Assembly (NCBI GenBank): GCA_965153455.1
Contig: OZ234502.1
Location: 6,231,495 to 6,295,494, forward strand
Direction: 5' to 3'
Length of the DNA stretch: 64,000 nucleotides
From: Sphagnum compactum
Lineage: Eukaryota > Bryophyta > Sphagnopsida > Sphagnales
The position numbers were made by a program, and so were the translations under genes. This document shows, one piece after another, positions 46,290 to 57,879 of this stretch (positions within the stretch are counted from its first letter, which is position 1; every line of letters starts with the position of its first letter). Under the pieces are notes generated by a model. It did not search any database. It was not told the origin of the DNA and saw only the letters and a list, made by a program, of their open reading frames with translations.

Positions 46290-47948
46290 CACAAGAACAC
46301 ATTGGGGGTTTTGTAATTTGTCTTCATGACTATGTATTAGTTAGAAAATACATTTACAACTAATAATTATTGAGTTGTTAAATCTATGTTGTTTCAGCCA
46401 TTTAGTCACAAAGAACATATAGTTGCAAAACCCAATCATCTTATCAACTAAGATTTGTCAAAATAAAATAATATTGAAATTCCATGTCATCATTGACCTT
46501 GGTTTGACGTGTAAAATGCATGCCATGTCAACTTAATCATATTATTCAACTAAGAGTTACAAAAGACACATTGATAGACGAATGACATGTGTCAAAAATC
46601 TATATACACATGTTCAATTATGAATCATCACACATGAACAAAAGTCAACCTAGCTTAACCTAATTAACCCCAAGTTACCTAAGCTAAGTTATGTAGCCTA
46701 GGTTAAAAACAAACTTCGGCCTCCTAGCCTAGGTAGTCTAAATTAGGCTACATAACATGGGTTAAGTGGCCTAGGTATCATAAGTTGCAAGAACAAATAT
46801 TTGAACCCCTCACATCCACTTTGGGGTTCAAATATTCATCCATTGCAATACCACTTTTTTATATAAGTTTATTAAATAAAAAATTTATAAAGGTCAAACT
46901 TCTTAGCCTCAAATTAAATTAGGTCACCCTAAGTTGACATAGGTCCACCTACCTACTACCTACCAACCCAGCCTAGATTAACTTAGGCCTCCCTATGTTA
47001 AAATAATTTAGCATAGCTAAGATTATTTAGGCTCAAGGGTAGATTTAACTACATTAAACCTAGGTTAATCTAAGGTAGACGTGAATTAAATTAGGCTAAA
47101 CATAGACTAAGGTAATTTGAACATGGTTAAACATTTTAAAACACAATTATTTCAATTATACATGATTAAACATGGCTAAATTAATATATATGAAACTAAA
47201 TATAATTTTTATGTTAAACATGGTTTAAAAATTATAAATTAAACTAAATTTGAATATTTAGGTTATATTTGGAAAAATTAAAATAAAGTTCACTATTGAA
47301 GCAATACATGGCTAAATATGGTTAAATTGTGATAAATTATAAATTAAACCAGGTTATTTAAACTAAACTTAGTTAATGAAAGGATTGGTTTTATGCAATT
47401 GTACTTGTTTTTTAATCATTTTTGTTAGTTGCATGAGTCATAAGGTTGACTACTAATTGTTTAAAACATTCTGAATCATTTCTTTAATCATGTTGGACAT
47501 TGTAGTTGCATAAGACAAGTCATAAAAAACATGTTTTGGCATTAAAAACACTTCTGACCAATCAATAAATATAATTTTATTAAAATTAGTGTCATGAATC
47601 ATGAGGTTGATTATTCATTATAACACCCTATTGACACATGGCATGCCACATCATCATCATTAGAAATTGAATCATCATTAGTTATTATTAATTGCAAAAG
47701 TAAATGGTACTTTTAAATTTGAAATCGTTTCAAATATATTAATACAAATTCATAAATAATAATATATTTACCCAAAAATTGAACAAGTTGTAATATTGAC
47801 TATAATCACAAAACCATGATGTCACATAACATCTTGGTGTCCTTTGCAAATACACAATAATTTTTGTGATTAAATAGTTATAAACATAGTCGAAAAAAAC
47901 AATGGTCCTTTTTTAAATTGGTCACAAAACCTATGATGTGTTGTTGTG
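46290..47948. mobile_element. CACTA-like element, copy B (1.66 kb)
   Basis: Left end CACAAGAACACATT, inverted right end CACAACAACACATC; the terminal 24 bp match at about 19 positions. Internal blocks (CCATGTCATCATTGACCTTGG, TTTGACGTGTAAAATGCATGC, GACATGTGTCAAAAATCT, and AACCATGATGTCACAT near the right end) are shared with copy A at 59495-61985. The flanking 3-mers are TGA and TTA. No coding capacity. It carries a minus-strand tRNA-like segment at about 46795-46856. Confidence 0.68.
46795..46856 (-). repeat. tRNA-like (SINE-head-like) segment within CACTA-like copy B
   Basis: Minus strand reads GTGGTATTGCAATGGATGA (A-box-like) and, about 45 bp on, GGGGTTCAAATATTTG (B-box-like). Followed by AACCTAGG/TAGCCTAA-rich sequence. 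The homologous segment is at 60075-60140. Confidence 0.45.
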
Positions 47949-47968
47949 TTATACATTGAAATTCATGA

Positions 47969-48030
47969 GCAAGCATTTCAAAAAGCAAAATGCCCATAAA
48001 GGTGAATGTTTTGCTTTTTGAAATGTTTGC
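47969..48030. other. 22-bp-arm foldback with 18-nt loop
   Basis: Arms 47969-47990 and 48009-48030 pair at 21 of 22 positions, the odd one being a G:U in RNA. It starts 21 bp beyond the right end of CACTA-like copy B. Confidence 0.85.
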
Positions 48031-49190
48031 ATAACCTTTTTTTTTTTTTTACCATGATACCCAACTCCATATCATATTTGAAAATAAAATAAAACAACAT
48101 CAAATTTTACATAAATTGAGGCATTCTTGAAATAACAAGCTTGGCTTGTAGCCTCAAGGGCACCCATAGGTATCACAATATATATTTTTTAAAAGTCAAA
48201 TTTCTACACCAAATGATGTTATTAAATTAGGGCATTCCCAAAATAACATGCCTTTAAGGTTGGGTTGGGGTTTTTTAATGCCCATGCTTTAAAGCATTGT
48301 AGGGCTACACTTTTCATTTTGTCCCAAATTCCATGAAAAGCAAAGAAAGTCAAATTTTTGCACCTTCGTAAATTTTGGGGATAAAATTTGAACAAGGAAC
48401 TTATTTGGGGATGATAGTTGTAAGCCTAGTTAAAGTATATAGTTCAGTGAACGAATAATCAAAAACTCAGAGGTCTTCACACATTGTTCTTTTGTTTCTG
48501 AAGTTCGAAAAATATTTGTAACCCTCCACCTAATGTTTAAAAGGTCACAAAAATGGCTCAATTTAATAAAGGGATGAGGGAAAATATAGAATGTTTGGTG
48601 TAAGGGGGTTCAATATCCGGTGATGGGTGAATTAAAACATATTAAAATTTTGAGCTTAAAACTTTTGATCATTCCATCTTTGCCTCTAGAATACAAAGAA
48701 GTTTTGTAAAGCTCTAGTTGGTGAACCCATCAAATATTAAATCACTCAAAATAATCTCAAAATGAAGAAGATATCAAAATGAAGAAGATATGAAGTTGGA
48801 ATATATAGAGATTTAGAACCATTTTTTCAAAAAAATTGGAGCAAATTATCATTCATCGTTTTCATTTTTAAAAATATTACTCCTTTAATTTTTGGCATGA
48901 AAAACCATCTAATTTGCACATCCAATGGCACAAAAATCGATCAATTTGATTAAGGAATGACAAAATATTAAAAAATGTTCCATGACAAGTACATGTTTTG
49001 TGATGAATAGTTTTACCTTACATTGTGTTTATACCTTGTGTGAAGTGTGAACCAACAACTCCACTATTGGAAACCAAAGTAAAATAATAAAATCTTTTAA
49101 TTGTTTCTTTTAATTATAACCCTCCCAGCTTGAGATAAAATCTCCAAGTTCAAATTTGACATTTCCTAGGTTAAATATATTCTAAAAGAG
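48031..49190. other. Intergenic, no gene recognised
   Basis: AT-rich; contains the second copy of a dispersed repeat at 48498-48735. Confidence 0.45.
48498..48735 (+). repeat. Dispersed repeat, copy 2 (partner at 9138-9385)
   Basis: Same orientation and block order as the copy at 9138-9385, for instance CTCAATTTAATAAAGG, GTTTGGTGTAAGGGGGTTCA and AATACAAAGAAGTTTTGTAAA. Confidence 0.7.
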
Positions 49191-50257
49191 ATATATTGCT
49201 AAGGTTTTTTTTAATCTCAATCTCTTTTTTAATATTTTGTAGTTCAAATGTTTTAGTCATATTTTGTATTACTTATTTAAATTTTTATCTCAATTACATT
49301 TTGAAATCTTTTGCCTCAATTACCAAGGTCTTTAATTAAATATTTTAATTAAAAACATTGCCTCCTTGTTAATTGTTTGTGCCCTTCATATCTTCCTCTT
49401 CCAAGCTTAACTATTTCATTCTTTTCCTAATAACCATATCATTGCTTTTTCCTACTCACATACAAGATATGAAAAGCTAAATTAACATGTTCCATTTCAT
49501 GTCATGTTTTTTGTTTTGTATATTAAAATAATTTCATGATTCAACTCCTTGCCCTTGTGCATCTACATGGACATGAAAGATTTAATGTAAATAATATTGA
49601 AAATCATATCCAAACATTCAAAGGAAAAAAAATTAAGAAAAATAAAATAAAATCTCAATTTGTAACCTTGCTCTTGCCCTGCATTACACTTGTTTAGTTA
49701 TTTTTTAGGGTTTCAATTACTTCTTTAAGTTTTCCTACCTCAAATTGTTAAGTTCACTCTTTTTTTTAGATCAATTAGCAAGGAAAGTTACTTAAGCTTT
49801 TGAGCTCAATTACTTACTTAAGTCTTTTTAGCTTCAATTATAAAAGGTAATTTACTTAAGTTTTTTCTTCCGCTCAATTACTTACTTTAAATCTTTTTAT
49901 CTCAATTACCAAGGTAGGTTCCTTAAGTTATTTTGAGCTCAATTATTTACTTAAAAGTCTCTTTAGCTCAAATACTTACTTAAATCTTTGTAGCTCAATT
50001 GCCAAGGTCATTTACATGAGTCTCTTTAGCTCAATTACCAAGGTTAATTACTTTAGTCTCTTTTACCTCAATTCCTTACTTAAATCTTCTTTAATTGGTT
50101 CAATTAATTACCAAGGGTTATTTACTTAAGTCTCTTTTTTACCTCAATTCCTTACTTAAATCTTCTTGGTTCAATTAATTACCAAGGGTTATTTACTTAA
50201 GTCTCTTGAATCTCAATTCCATACTTAAATCTTCTTAGCTCAATTAATTACCAAGAT
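49190..50257. repeat. Degenerate tandem array upstream of CYP40
   Basis: Repeated CTCAATTAC, TTACTTAAGTCT and TACCAAGG blocks with increasing regularity to the right. The last units, starting CAATTAATTACCAAG at 50101, 50172 and 50241, are 71 and 69 bp apart. The array stops about 650 bp before the CYP40 start codon. Confidence 0.85.
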
Positions 50258-50909
50258 GAAGTCACTAATGGGTGGGTAGTAAAATTTATGGGCTTGGTAA
50301 TTGAGGGCGGGGTCTACCATGCCGTGACCAGCTGGCCATGGTGTTGGCGCATCATATACCCGGCGGGGGCCGCCCGGGGGGGGGGGCGGGGGGGGGAGTT
50401 TATTAACTGCCGTCTTGTGATTCGGCCCTAGGGTTCCGAAAGCACAAGCCAGGAACATGGGGCCCCCCAAACCCTAGCCTACTAGATTCTTCTTCTTCTT
50501 TCTTCTGCTGCTGCTGCTTTCTTTTACACTCTGCTCCGCTTGCTGCCATGTCAGTAGTAGTGACGCTGCCGCTGCCTACTGCTGCGTTGCACGATTGTTG
50601 AGGTTTTGGTGGGTTATTTATTTAGACTGCTGCTTTTTGATCCATCCTCAGATTTTGTCCCGTTGTCATTCTCGCTTTTTCTGAAATCAATTTCTAGGAT
50701 AGAAACAAAGATTGTTGTTGTTATCGTTGTTGGTATTGTTATTGTTCTTTCTACTGCGCTTATATTGCGCTTGGTGGGTTTGTGGACAAGAAGAGAAGTG
50801 CGAGGTAGAAAGAACGGGGGAAGGGAAGGGAAGGAAAGGGCAGAGAAGATAAGGTGAGGGGAGTGAGAGGGGAGAAAGAAGGGGAAGTTTGGTGTTTGTT
50901 TTTAGAGCG
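50258..50909 (+). promoter_or_regulatory. Probable promoter and 5' leader region of CYP40
   Basis: GC content rises after 50270, with a G-run-rich patch at 50370-50398 (two runs of about 7-11 G). The stretch nearest the start codon is purine-rich (GGGAAGGGAAGG...). No TATA box could be assigned, so the transcription start is unknown. Confidence 0.4.
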
Positions 50910-53900
50910 ATGGCAAATCCAAGGGTGTTTATGGACATAAGCATAGGAGGCTACTTGGAAGGGCGTTTGGTTATAGAGCTCTTTGCTGATGTAGTGCCTA
51001 AGACCGCGGAGAATTTCAGAGCTTTGTGCACGGGAGAGAAAGGCATTGGCCCTGTTACTGGCCTCCCTCTTCACTACAAAGTATTTTTCTTTTTCGGCCC
51101 CCTTGCTTATCATCCTGCTTGCTATTTTTTGATTTTCGCTTTTTCTATGGATGCTGCAGCTGCGTGTTGTGGCTTTTTTGTTTTGGGGGTCGGGGGGGGG
51201 GGGGGGGGGGGTGTGGGGGGACTGGCTGTTTGGGTATCGAGATTTGGTCGAACATTTGTGTTCAAGCTTCTTGAAATGGTGGTGTCAAGGAAAAGAAAAG
51301 AATCGGCGAAGGGTCCAGGGATTATGAAATTGTGATGCAGTGCAGACGCTGTTTTTTCTTTGTTTCAGTACTGACGGATTGATTTTGTTGCTTGACCACG
51401 ACATACTCATGGTTTTTATTTTTAATTTTTGGGTTCTTTTTCCCGCTGAAGGCATTTGTTGACATTTCTTTTGTGTGTGTCAATCAATGGGCACTGGTTT
51501 CGGGGAAGGTTTGAATTTGAATTTGTGCACTCAGATCGATTTAGCAACTTGGGTGTCATTTTGAAACTCGCAGACTCGTGTTAGCCAACCCATCACGCAA
51601 CATTTTCTCTTGAGTGGTGATGTTTGTTGAAAATGTTGTTGTCAAGATCCAATGCATATCTTCACGGCCATCTCTTTAGCATTCTCAAGTGTGCAATGCC
51701 GCTGATTGTTTTTACTGAAAGGCTTGTTTCGTAGGATTTGAGCTGGGTTCACAGCTACTAGACCACATTGTGGTAATTGTTCTCTCGTGAAATCCCAGCC
51801 CTAAATTAAAATCTTGTTTAGCTTGTATGGTTTTCAAATTGTCTTTCCCAACTCATTTTCCTGGGCTTAATTTGATGCATGACACCCTCTGTTGTTAAGA
51901 ATCGTCACAGACCTTGTAAATGGATTTCAGAATGGAAAAAGATGGTGAGGGTAGTACGACATGCTGTTCTAGGGTATAGGCTTGTTGGACATCACAGTTG
52001 ATGTCAAATATACAAATAATATTCAGCTGTTCAGCTTGGACTGACCAGCTCTTGGAATCCGGTCATCTGGAAAATTTTCCGGGTAAATTACTGCAATAGG
52101 GTAGTCCCTTCCACAGAGTCATCAAAGGCTTCATGATCCAAGGAGGAGACTTCTCAAACCGTAATGGGACAGGTGGAGAATCTATTTATGGACTCACATT
52201 TGATGATGAGAATTTCAACTTGAAGCATGAGAAAAAAGGATACCTCTCAATGGCAAATGCCGGAGCAAATACAAATGGCTCACAGTTTTTCATCACGACT
52301 GTACGAACCCATCACTTAGATGGAAAGCATGTTGTGTTTGGTAAAGTTGTCAAGGGAATGGGGGTTCTTCGATCTGTTGAGCACCAACCTACAAATGAGC
52401 AGGACTACCCTCTGAAGGAAGTGTTAATTGAGGATTGTGGGGAGATCCCTGAAGGACTGGATGATGGAGTTGCAGGTATGTCAAGTTCTGTGCCCAGATG
52501 AATGAGTAGTTGACATGCCCGGTGGTGTAATACTAGAGATAACCCTTGTGGAAGTTTTTCAAAGTGTGAGATCTGTAGGCACAATCGTTTCAGTGGTCTA
52601 ACCATTGTTTCTGCTGTGGATGTGCAGGGTTCTCACAAGATGGAGATAAGTACCCTGATTGGCCAATAGATCTTGATGAGCAGCCAGAAGATTCAGAATG
52701 GTGGATGACTGCTGTTGGATCTGCAAGAGCCTTTGGCAATGACTACTTTAAGGTATCAGTTAACTTGTAAAAAAGTTAGAAAGAATGGCAATGATTGTCC
52801 TTTTCTGTGTATATGAGAGCTTTTCATGGGTTTTGATTAATCCTTGCTTTTTAAGTTTTTACATAGTAATCTCATTGATCTTTTGTGCGGTATGAGATTG
52901 CACGTGGATAGGTGCTGCAATTTGAAGGCTCTGGCTTTGTGGTTTTGTACAGAAAGGTGATTATAGAACAGCTTTGAGGAAATACCGGAAGTCACTTCGG
53001 TACCTTGATGTCTGCTGGGAAAAGGGGGAGCTGGACGAAGGTAAAAACTTTGTGAGAATTAATAATTGCAAACTGATTATGTTAGTGCCTGCATTGTTCA
53101 ATGTGTCCTGTTTTATTCAACGCTTTTCTAACCTGAATTACCATTGCTTGATACACAGAGAGAAGCAATACTTTACGGAAGATAAAGTCAGTCATACTGA
53201 CAAACAGTGCGGTGAGTGCATCCTCTATTTCTACTGCCCTGATTTAAGTGTGTTCTGGTTGCTGTTCTGATTTTGGGTATAATTGAACAGAAGACTGTTC
53301 ATTTGCATGGGTTTCATTTTTGCAGGCTTGCAAACTGAAGTTAGGTGATGCCCAAGGTGCACTTGCAGACTGTGAGTATGCCATGCAAAGTGGTGTTGAA
53401 AATGTCAAAGCCCTTTTCCGCCAAGGGCAGGTGAGAATAATCTGCCCTAAGCCTTGAATGTGTTGAACCATACAGTAGGGACTTTGTGTGGTAGTTATAC
53501 GTTTCCACTGCAGTGTGCTGTGTAGCAACATCCAGGAGTGGCTAAAGCAGGATTGGTCAAGAAAAGTATCTGAGGTGGAGTGTGTGTCAAACTCTAAACA
53601 TTAGATTCTATGATTTTCAACATAGTCCATGCCCCATTTATGCTTCTAACAGATTTCACCCCTGTTGGAGAACTGCAGGCACAGATGGCATTAAATGATC
53701 TTGATGGTGCGTTGGAAAGCTTGACTAATGCTTCACAGCTTGAGCCAAATGATGGTAAGCAAATGGTGACATCAAAGACCTCAATGCCCAAATATTTGCA
53801 TAAAAGTCTTGTACCTGATTGACCATCGACTTTGAATTCTATTCAGCAAAAGATGTACTTTGTCCAAAAAAAAAAAAAGAGTTCACAGGTTAAGATGTTT

Positions 53901-54130
53901 ATGGGCAGATTGTATAAAGAGGCATTATTTTTTTTGTGTGGGTTTTGCAGTGGGAATCAAGAAAGAGCTTGCAGCTGCCAAAAAGAAGGTAAGTTGTTTT
54001 TCTTCCTGTTGATGAGATCATTGTAGTCATCACCTTGGCCTCTAGATCACTAATAATGTTTTTTTCTTGTGTACAGATTGCAGAGCGCAACAACAAAGAG
54101 AAAAAAGCTTATGCACGGATGTTCAGCTGA
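50910..54130 (+). CDS. CYP40: Cyclophilin-40 (SQUINT-type) peptidyl-prolyl isomerase, Hsp90 co-chaperone
   Basis: Nine exons: 50910-51080, 52100-52475, 52628-52752, 52953-53040, 53159-53211, 53326-53430, 53679-53754, 53951-53988, 54077-54130; phase-consistent, 361 aa, the length I recall for Arabidopsis CYP40. The N-terminal cyclophilin domain (1 to about 175) has [15 protein letters not shown] with catalytic Arg63 and [10 protein letters not shown] (113-122). At the position of the cyclosporin-contacting Trp it has His129, a known CYP40 trait. TPR repeats follow (about 212-345) with GNDYFKKGDY and VKALFRQGQ carrying carboxylate-clamp type Lys/Arg residues that bind the Hsp90 C-terminus. In plants CYP40 promotes AGO1 loading and juvenile leaf identity. 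The exon 5 acceptor is the AG at 53157-53158; the AG two bases later breaks the frame of the next exon. Confidence 0.95.
51192..51211 (+). repeat. G20 homopolymer in CYP40 intron 1
   Basis: Twenty consecutive G about 110 bp after the exon 1 donor, followed by GTGTGGGGGG. Capable of G-quadruplex formation in DNA or pre-mRNA; also a site where sequencing or assembly length errors are likely. Confidence 0.85.
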
Positions 54131-55550
54131 AACATGCAAAACAGAACCCGTTCCCATATGTTCATTTACAAGGCTAGATTGTGCTCAGATTAGTGTAGGG
54201 AGGACAACCTTAGTTGGCAATGGCAGCAGGCTTACACTTAAATTGCTATTGAAACCACTCTGTTGTTGGGTTATTGGAATTTGGGAACAGATGTAGATGA
54301 TTGTAATGGAACATTTCGCCAAAACTAAGAAGGCTCTGTGTACTTCGTTTACACATGAATGATAGTCAACATCATAGTTTTGTTTTGTGTCTGCTAAGTT
54401 GAAAGTATCTCTGATTTTCTCTTTCTTGCATGATCTTTGTCACCACCTTTTGCCATGACCTTGGAGCTTGTATCCACATCAGCTCTGGATGCATATGTTC
54501 TCTTTTCCCCCTGGTTTGTCAATGATTTGCTCAGGTGCCCACCCTGGCTGGTAACCTCTCCCCTAAATAATAGACCTGGTAGCTAGCTAGGACAATAGCT
54601 GTCTAGTAGGTATGTAGATGGAAAGTAAGTAGGTAAAAGTAGAAGGTAAGTAGATGAAAAGGAAGTAGGTAAAGCTAGTGAGTTGTTAGTAGATATGCAT
54701 GTGCATTGTTCAATTGAGCTCACATTGGTTAGTTAGGAAAGAACACACAAAAAGGAAAGTGGGTTCCAACATAATACATACATACTATATTACACTTGTT
54801 GAGCAAGATGAAAAAAAGGCCTTAATAGAAACATATCAACAAGTGGGTTATTGCCACATGCTGATGATGCCAGAACATTGCACCAGGAACTAGCCAAGAT
54901 TGGTGGTTTCATGGGCAGGGCTACAGTAGATTGTTAGGCAATTTATTTGTTTATTTTGGATTGCACATTTTACTTTCATTTTAGCATTGTGTTTTTGTGT
55001 GAATTTGATTTAGCCCTCAACATTTAATCTTTTCACATGTAATGTGAACATGGTGTGAGCCATGGATTGTAATTCAACAAATTGTTAAGCTTTAGTTCCA
55101 TAACTTCCTTAGTAATAATGATTTAAATCCTTATAAACCTCCAAGTAATAATTATTAATAGTTGGATTAGTCTTTGGATATTACCAAGCGTAAAGAAATT
55201 TTCTTATTTAAGATGATGTAACGCTTAGTTAGTTTTAGGACCTAGTAAACCTTTTAAAGTGCATTATCCTTTTAGGTTGTAAAGAGGTGCAAGGGGATGT
55301 GGAATTATATGTGATTTTATTGATATATTGGGAATACAAGCCCATAATTAACATTAACACTTCACCATGACAATATTGAATTAGTCTGTAGAATAATCTT
55401 CGAGCACTAATGTTGTACTTTTAAGATTTCTAGGATGCAGTCCTAATACATCCTTATTTACACTCCTATCAGACTATCAAATAGAATCAAAATCAACCTT
55501 AAGTATTAACATTTTCACCTGAGTAACCTCAGGTGAATTACAACTTAGTA
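54131..55550. other. CYP40 3' flank and intergenic
   Basis: The first few hundred bases are probably CYP40 3' UTR. TAGG/GTAAGTAGG-rich sequence at 54600-54670. No further gene seen. Confidence 0.45.
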
Positions 55551-55559
55551 ACCGACTTA

Positions 55560-56870
55560 GAGGGGATGGATCATAATTGCAAAAAATCTAGAATGCGACG
55601 AATGGTGCGAGCTAGGTATTCGGCTCGATGCTCCATGGGAAGGGGGTTGATTGGCCGTCGTAACCAGCGATAATGACCATCACCGGGAACCCAAGTTCAA
55701 CAATGAAGACGAACATCGTCATCTTCACATTGACATTTTTCAAACCTTTCCAGCGCGGTTCCACGAGCAGGAACAAATTCTAAATAGATTGCTAAGACAT
55801 GTGGATTAGGAGACAATCGACGATCCCATGCGGAACAATCAGCTCGAGTGCGCACCACTTGTCAAAATTTCAGCATCATCGGGTTTGTTGTAAGGGAGCT
55901 ACACTTGCCGGAAGTAGAGGGGGTCGAAATTGTCTATTTTTTCTCCTCACATCTAGTCAAAATAGTTTTTAGCTCCAAGGCATAACTCTTGATTTTTTTT
56001 TAAAAAACTTATAAGATTTTGTAACCTTGCTCCTTGTTAGATTAGCTTTTCAAAAATCCAATGCATGTTAGATTAGGAGGTTGTATGAAGATTTTATGAC
56101 GAATGGAACGAAGGGGTTCAACCATCAAGCGTGACATTGAATGAACATAAACATAATGCTCCTTCACATTCCATCATGGTGAGTTATGATTCTCCCACAA
56201 TGTCTTCGTATCTTCCAAGTGGACACAACGCATTAGAGTTTTAGTGAACTTCATTACATTACGTTAAACCACCTTTACTTGTTAGACTACAACTACATAG
56301 TAGTTCCATTCCCAAGTGGGTTTTTTGTGAGTGCGTATCTTCATGTGGAAGGTGTGCAAGAATTCTTCACACATGGGTTAGACACATCTAACACGTTTGT
56401 TTGGAGGTCAACAAATAATCACACATGATGTCATCAGAGATGTCATGTACGTTTTCATCAAAAGAGTGGGCACAATGTATGGAGAGAGTGATGGTACGCC
56501 CTTATGTTAGGAGTTTCATTACGAATCAATCTCTACATGATTCATGAAGACTAGGTCTTTGATGTCGATGTGATGGTTACAAATTGACATGAGAAACAAT
56601 AGTTACGAATGTCATTAATTGACCAATAAGTGTAGTTGTGGAATTCAACGCCATTGTTAAGATTCACAAGTATAAAAGGCTTCATGAAAAGCACCAATTT
56701 ATTCCAATGGTCATGGAAGTGCAAAACGCATTTGGGCATGATATGGATCATTTCGTCAAGGAATGCGTTCGTCTTTTCCACGATAGATGATCCGGAGGTC
56801 ATTTATCCATGTCTTTTTGCATTTTATTTTTCAAGCAGTGTGTTAGTATTACGTTTCAGTGTGCTTTAGA
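55560..56870 (-). pseudogene. Unrecognised decayed coding region, GC-richer at the left
   Basis: Minus-strand reading gives protein-like runs: a 84-codon open segment at 56802-56551 and, further down, a run at about 55870-55570 with AWDRRLSPNPHVLAIYLEF, then EDDDVRLH, WVPGDGHYRWLRRPINPLP and YLARTIRRIL, containing one stop. Its GC content and dense CpG stand out from the flanks. I recognise no family; it may be a captured gene fragment or a transposon protein. Confidence 0.35.
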
Positions 56871-57870
56871 AAAAGATTGCGTTGGCAAGATATGTTTGTT
56901 TTAGACCTCTTATTACTATTAAATATCACGATTTACATGTAGGCGACATTAGAGGGGTTGTGGGAGAAATAGCTTCCTACCACGAAAAGGACTAGCTCTC
57001 TCCCTTCTTTGGTTCTTGTGGATTATGCATCTTTTGGCCTTTTGTTGGCCTTCCCTTTTGTCTTCCATGTGATGGTTCTGGCCATCAATTTTTTATTGGA
57101 TTTTTTGGGTTCCAATTTCATGGTTACTACCATCATCGTTAATTACATCTTTTAACAGTCACAAATTATGTGTATTCTTGTTTAGATTTATTTTACTCTT
57201 TAACAACACGTATATGTCTCATTAAGCATTTTGAAATATGTCTTAGTGCCAGAAAGGCATGTCTACTTCCATTGCAAAATCACTAATCCCAGGCAATTCA
57301 ACTTGTTGCCACCTAACATTAGAAAGCAAGCTATAGTCTTCAGGCACAAATCTGTGTTGCACAATACAATACAATGGAAACTAAAATTGTGCATTTGGGT
57401 AACAATTTGGCTACCCACTTCCATATTAGACACTATAGAAACATACCATAAAAGGTTGCTATTTAGGTACTATAATATGTAGGTAGAATAAATAAATAGT
57501 TACCTACCTAATCTTTAGGTTGGGTGGGTGGGTAAGTAGGTAGGTACCTATTTAGGTAGGTAGGATGTCATTTTTGCTTGTTCAACTTGACGAGATGTTT
57601 TATTTGACTAAAAACCCATTGGCCATCTTGACCACATATATCATCTTTGTTTGATTTAACTGATGACCCATTTGACATGTAATCAAATGAATCATCACTA
57701 ATCAAATTGATTAGTCAATAATTACAATGTCCATTCATATGGTAAACCTTGAATCAAAATGGACATTTCACTAATAAAAAAAGATCAATTAATCAACTTG
57801 AACGTTTTTTAAGTAGTGCCCAAAACATGATAAACTTATAGTGTATGCATCTTGCTTATTAAACAAAGTT
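56871..57870. other. Intergenic, no gene recognised
   Basis: Contains a TAGG/CCTA cluster at about 57480-57570; otherwise nothing recognised. Confidence 0.45.
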
Positions 57871-57879
57871 TTGTGTAAT

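Noticed and set aside
53161-53211. Alternative CYP40 exon 5 start at 53161
   Set aside because: Gives a frame that does not join exon 6. The acceptor two bases upstream gives the family sequence with [12 protein letters not shown].
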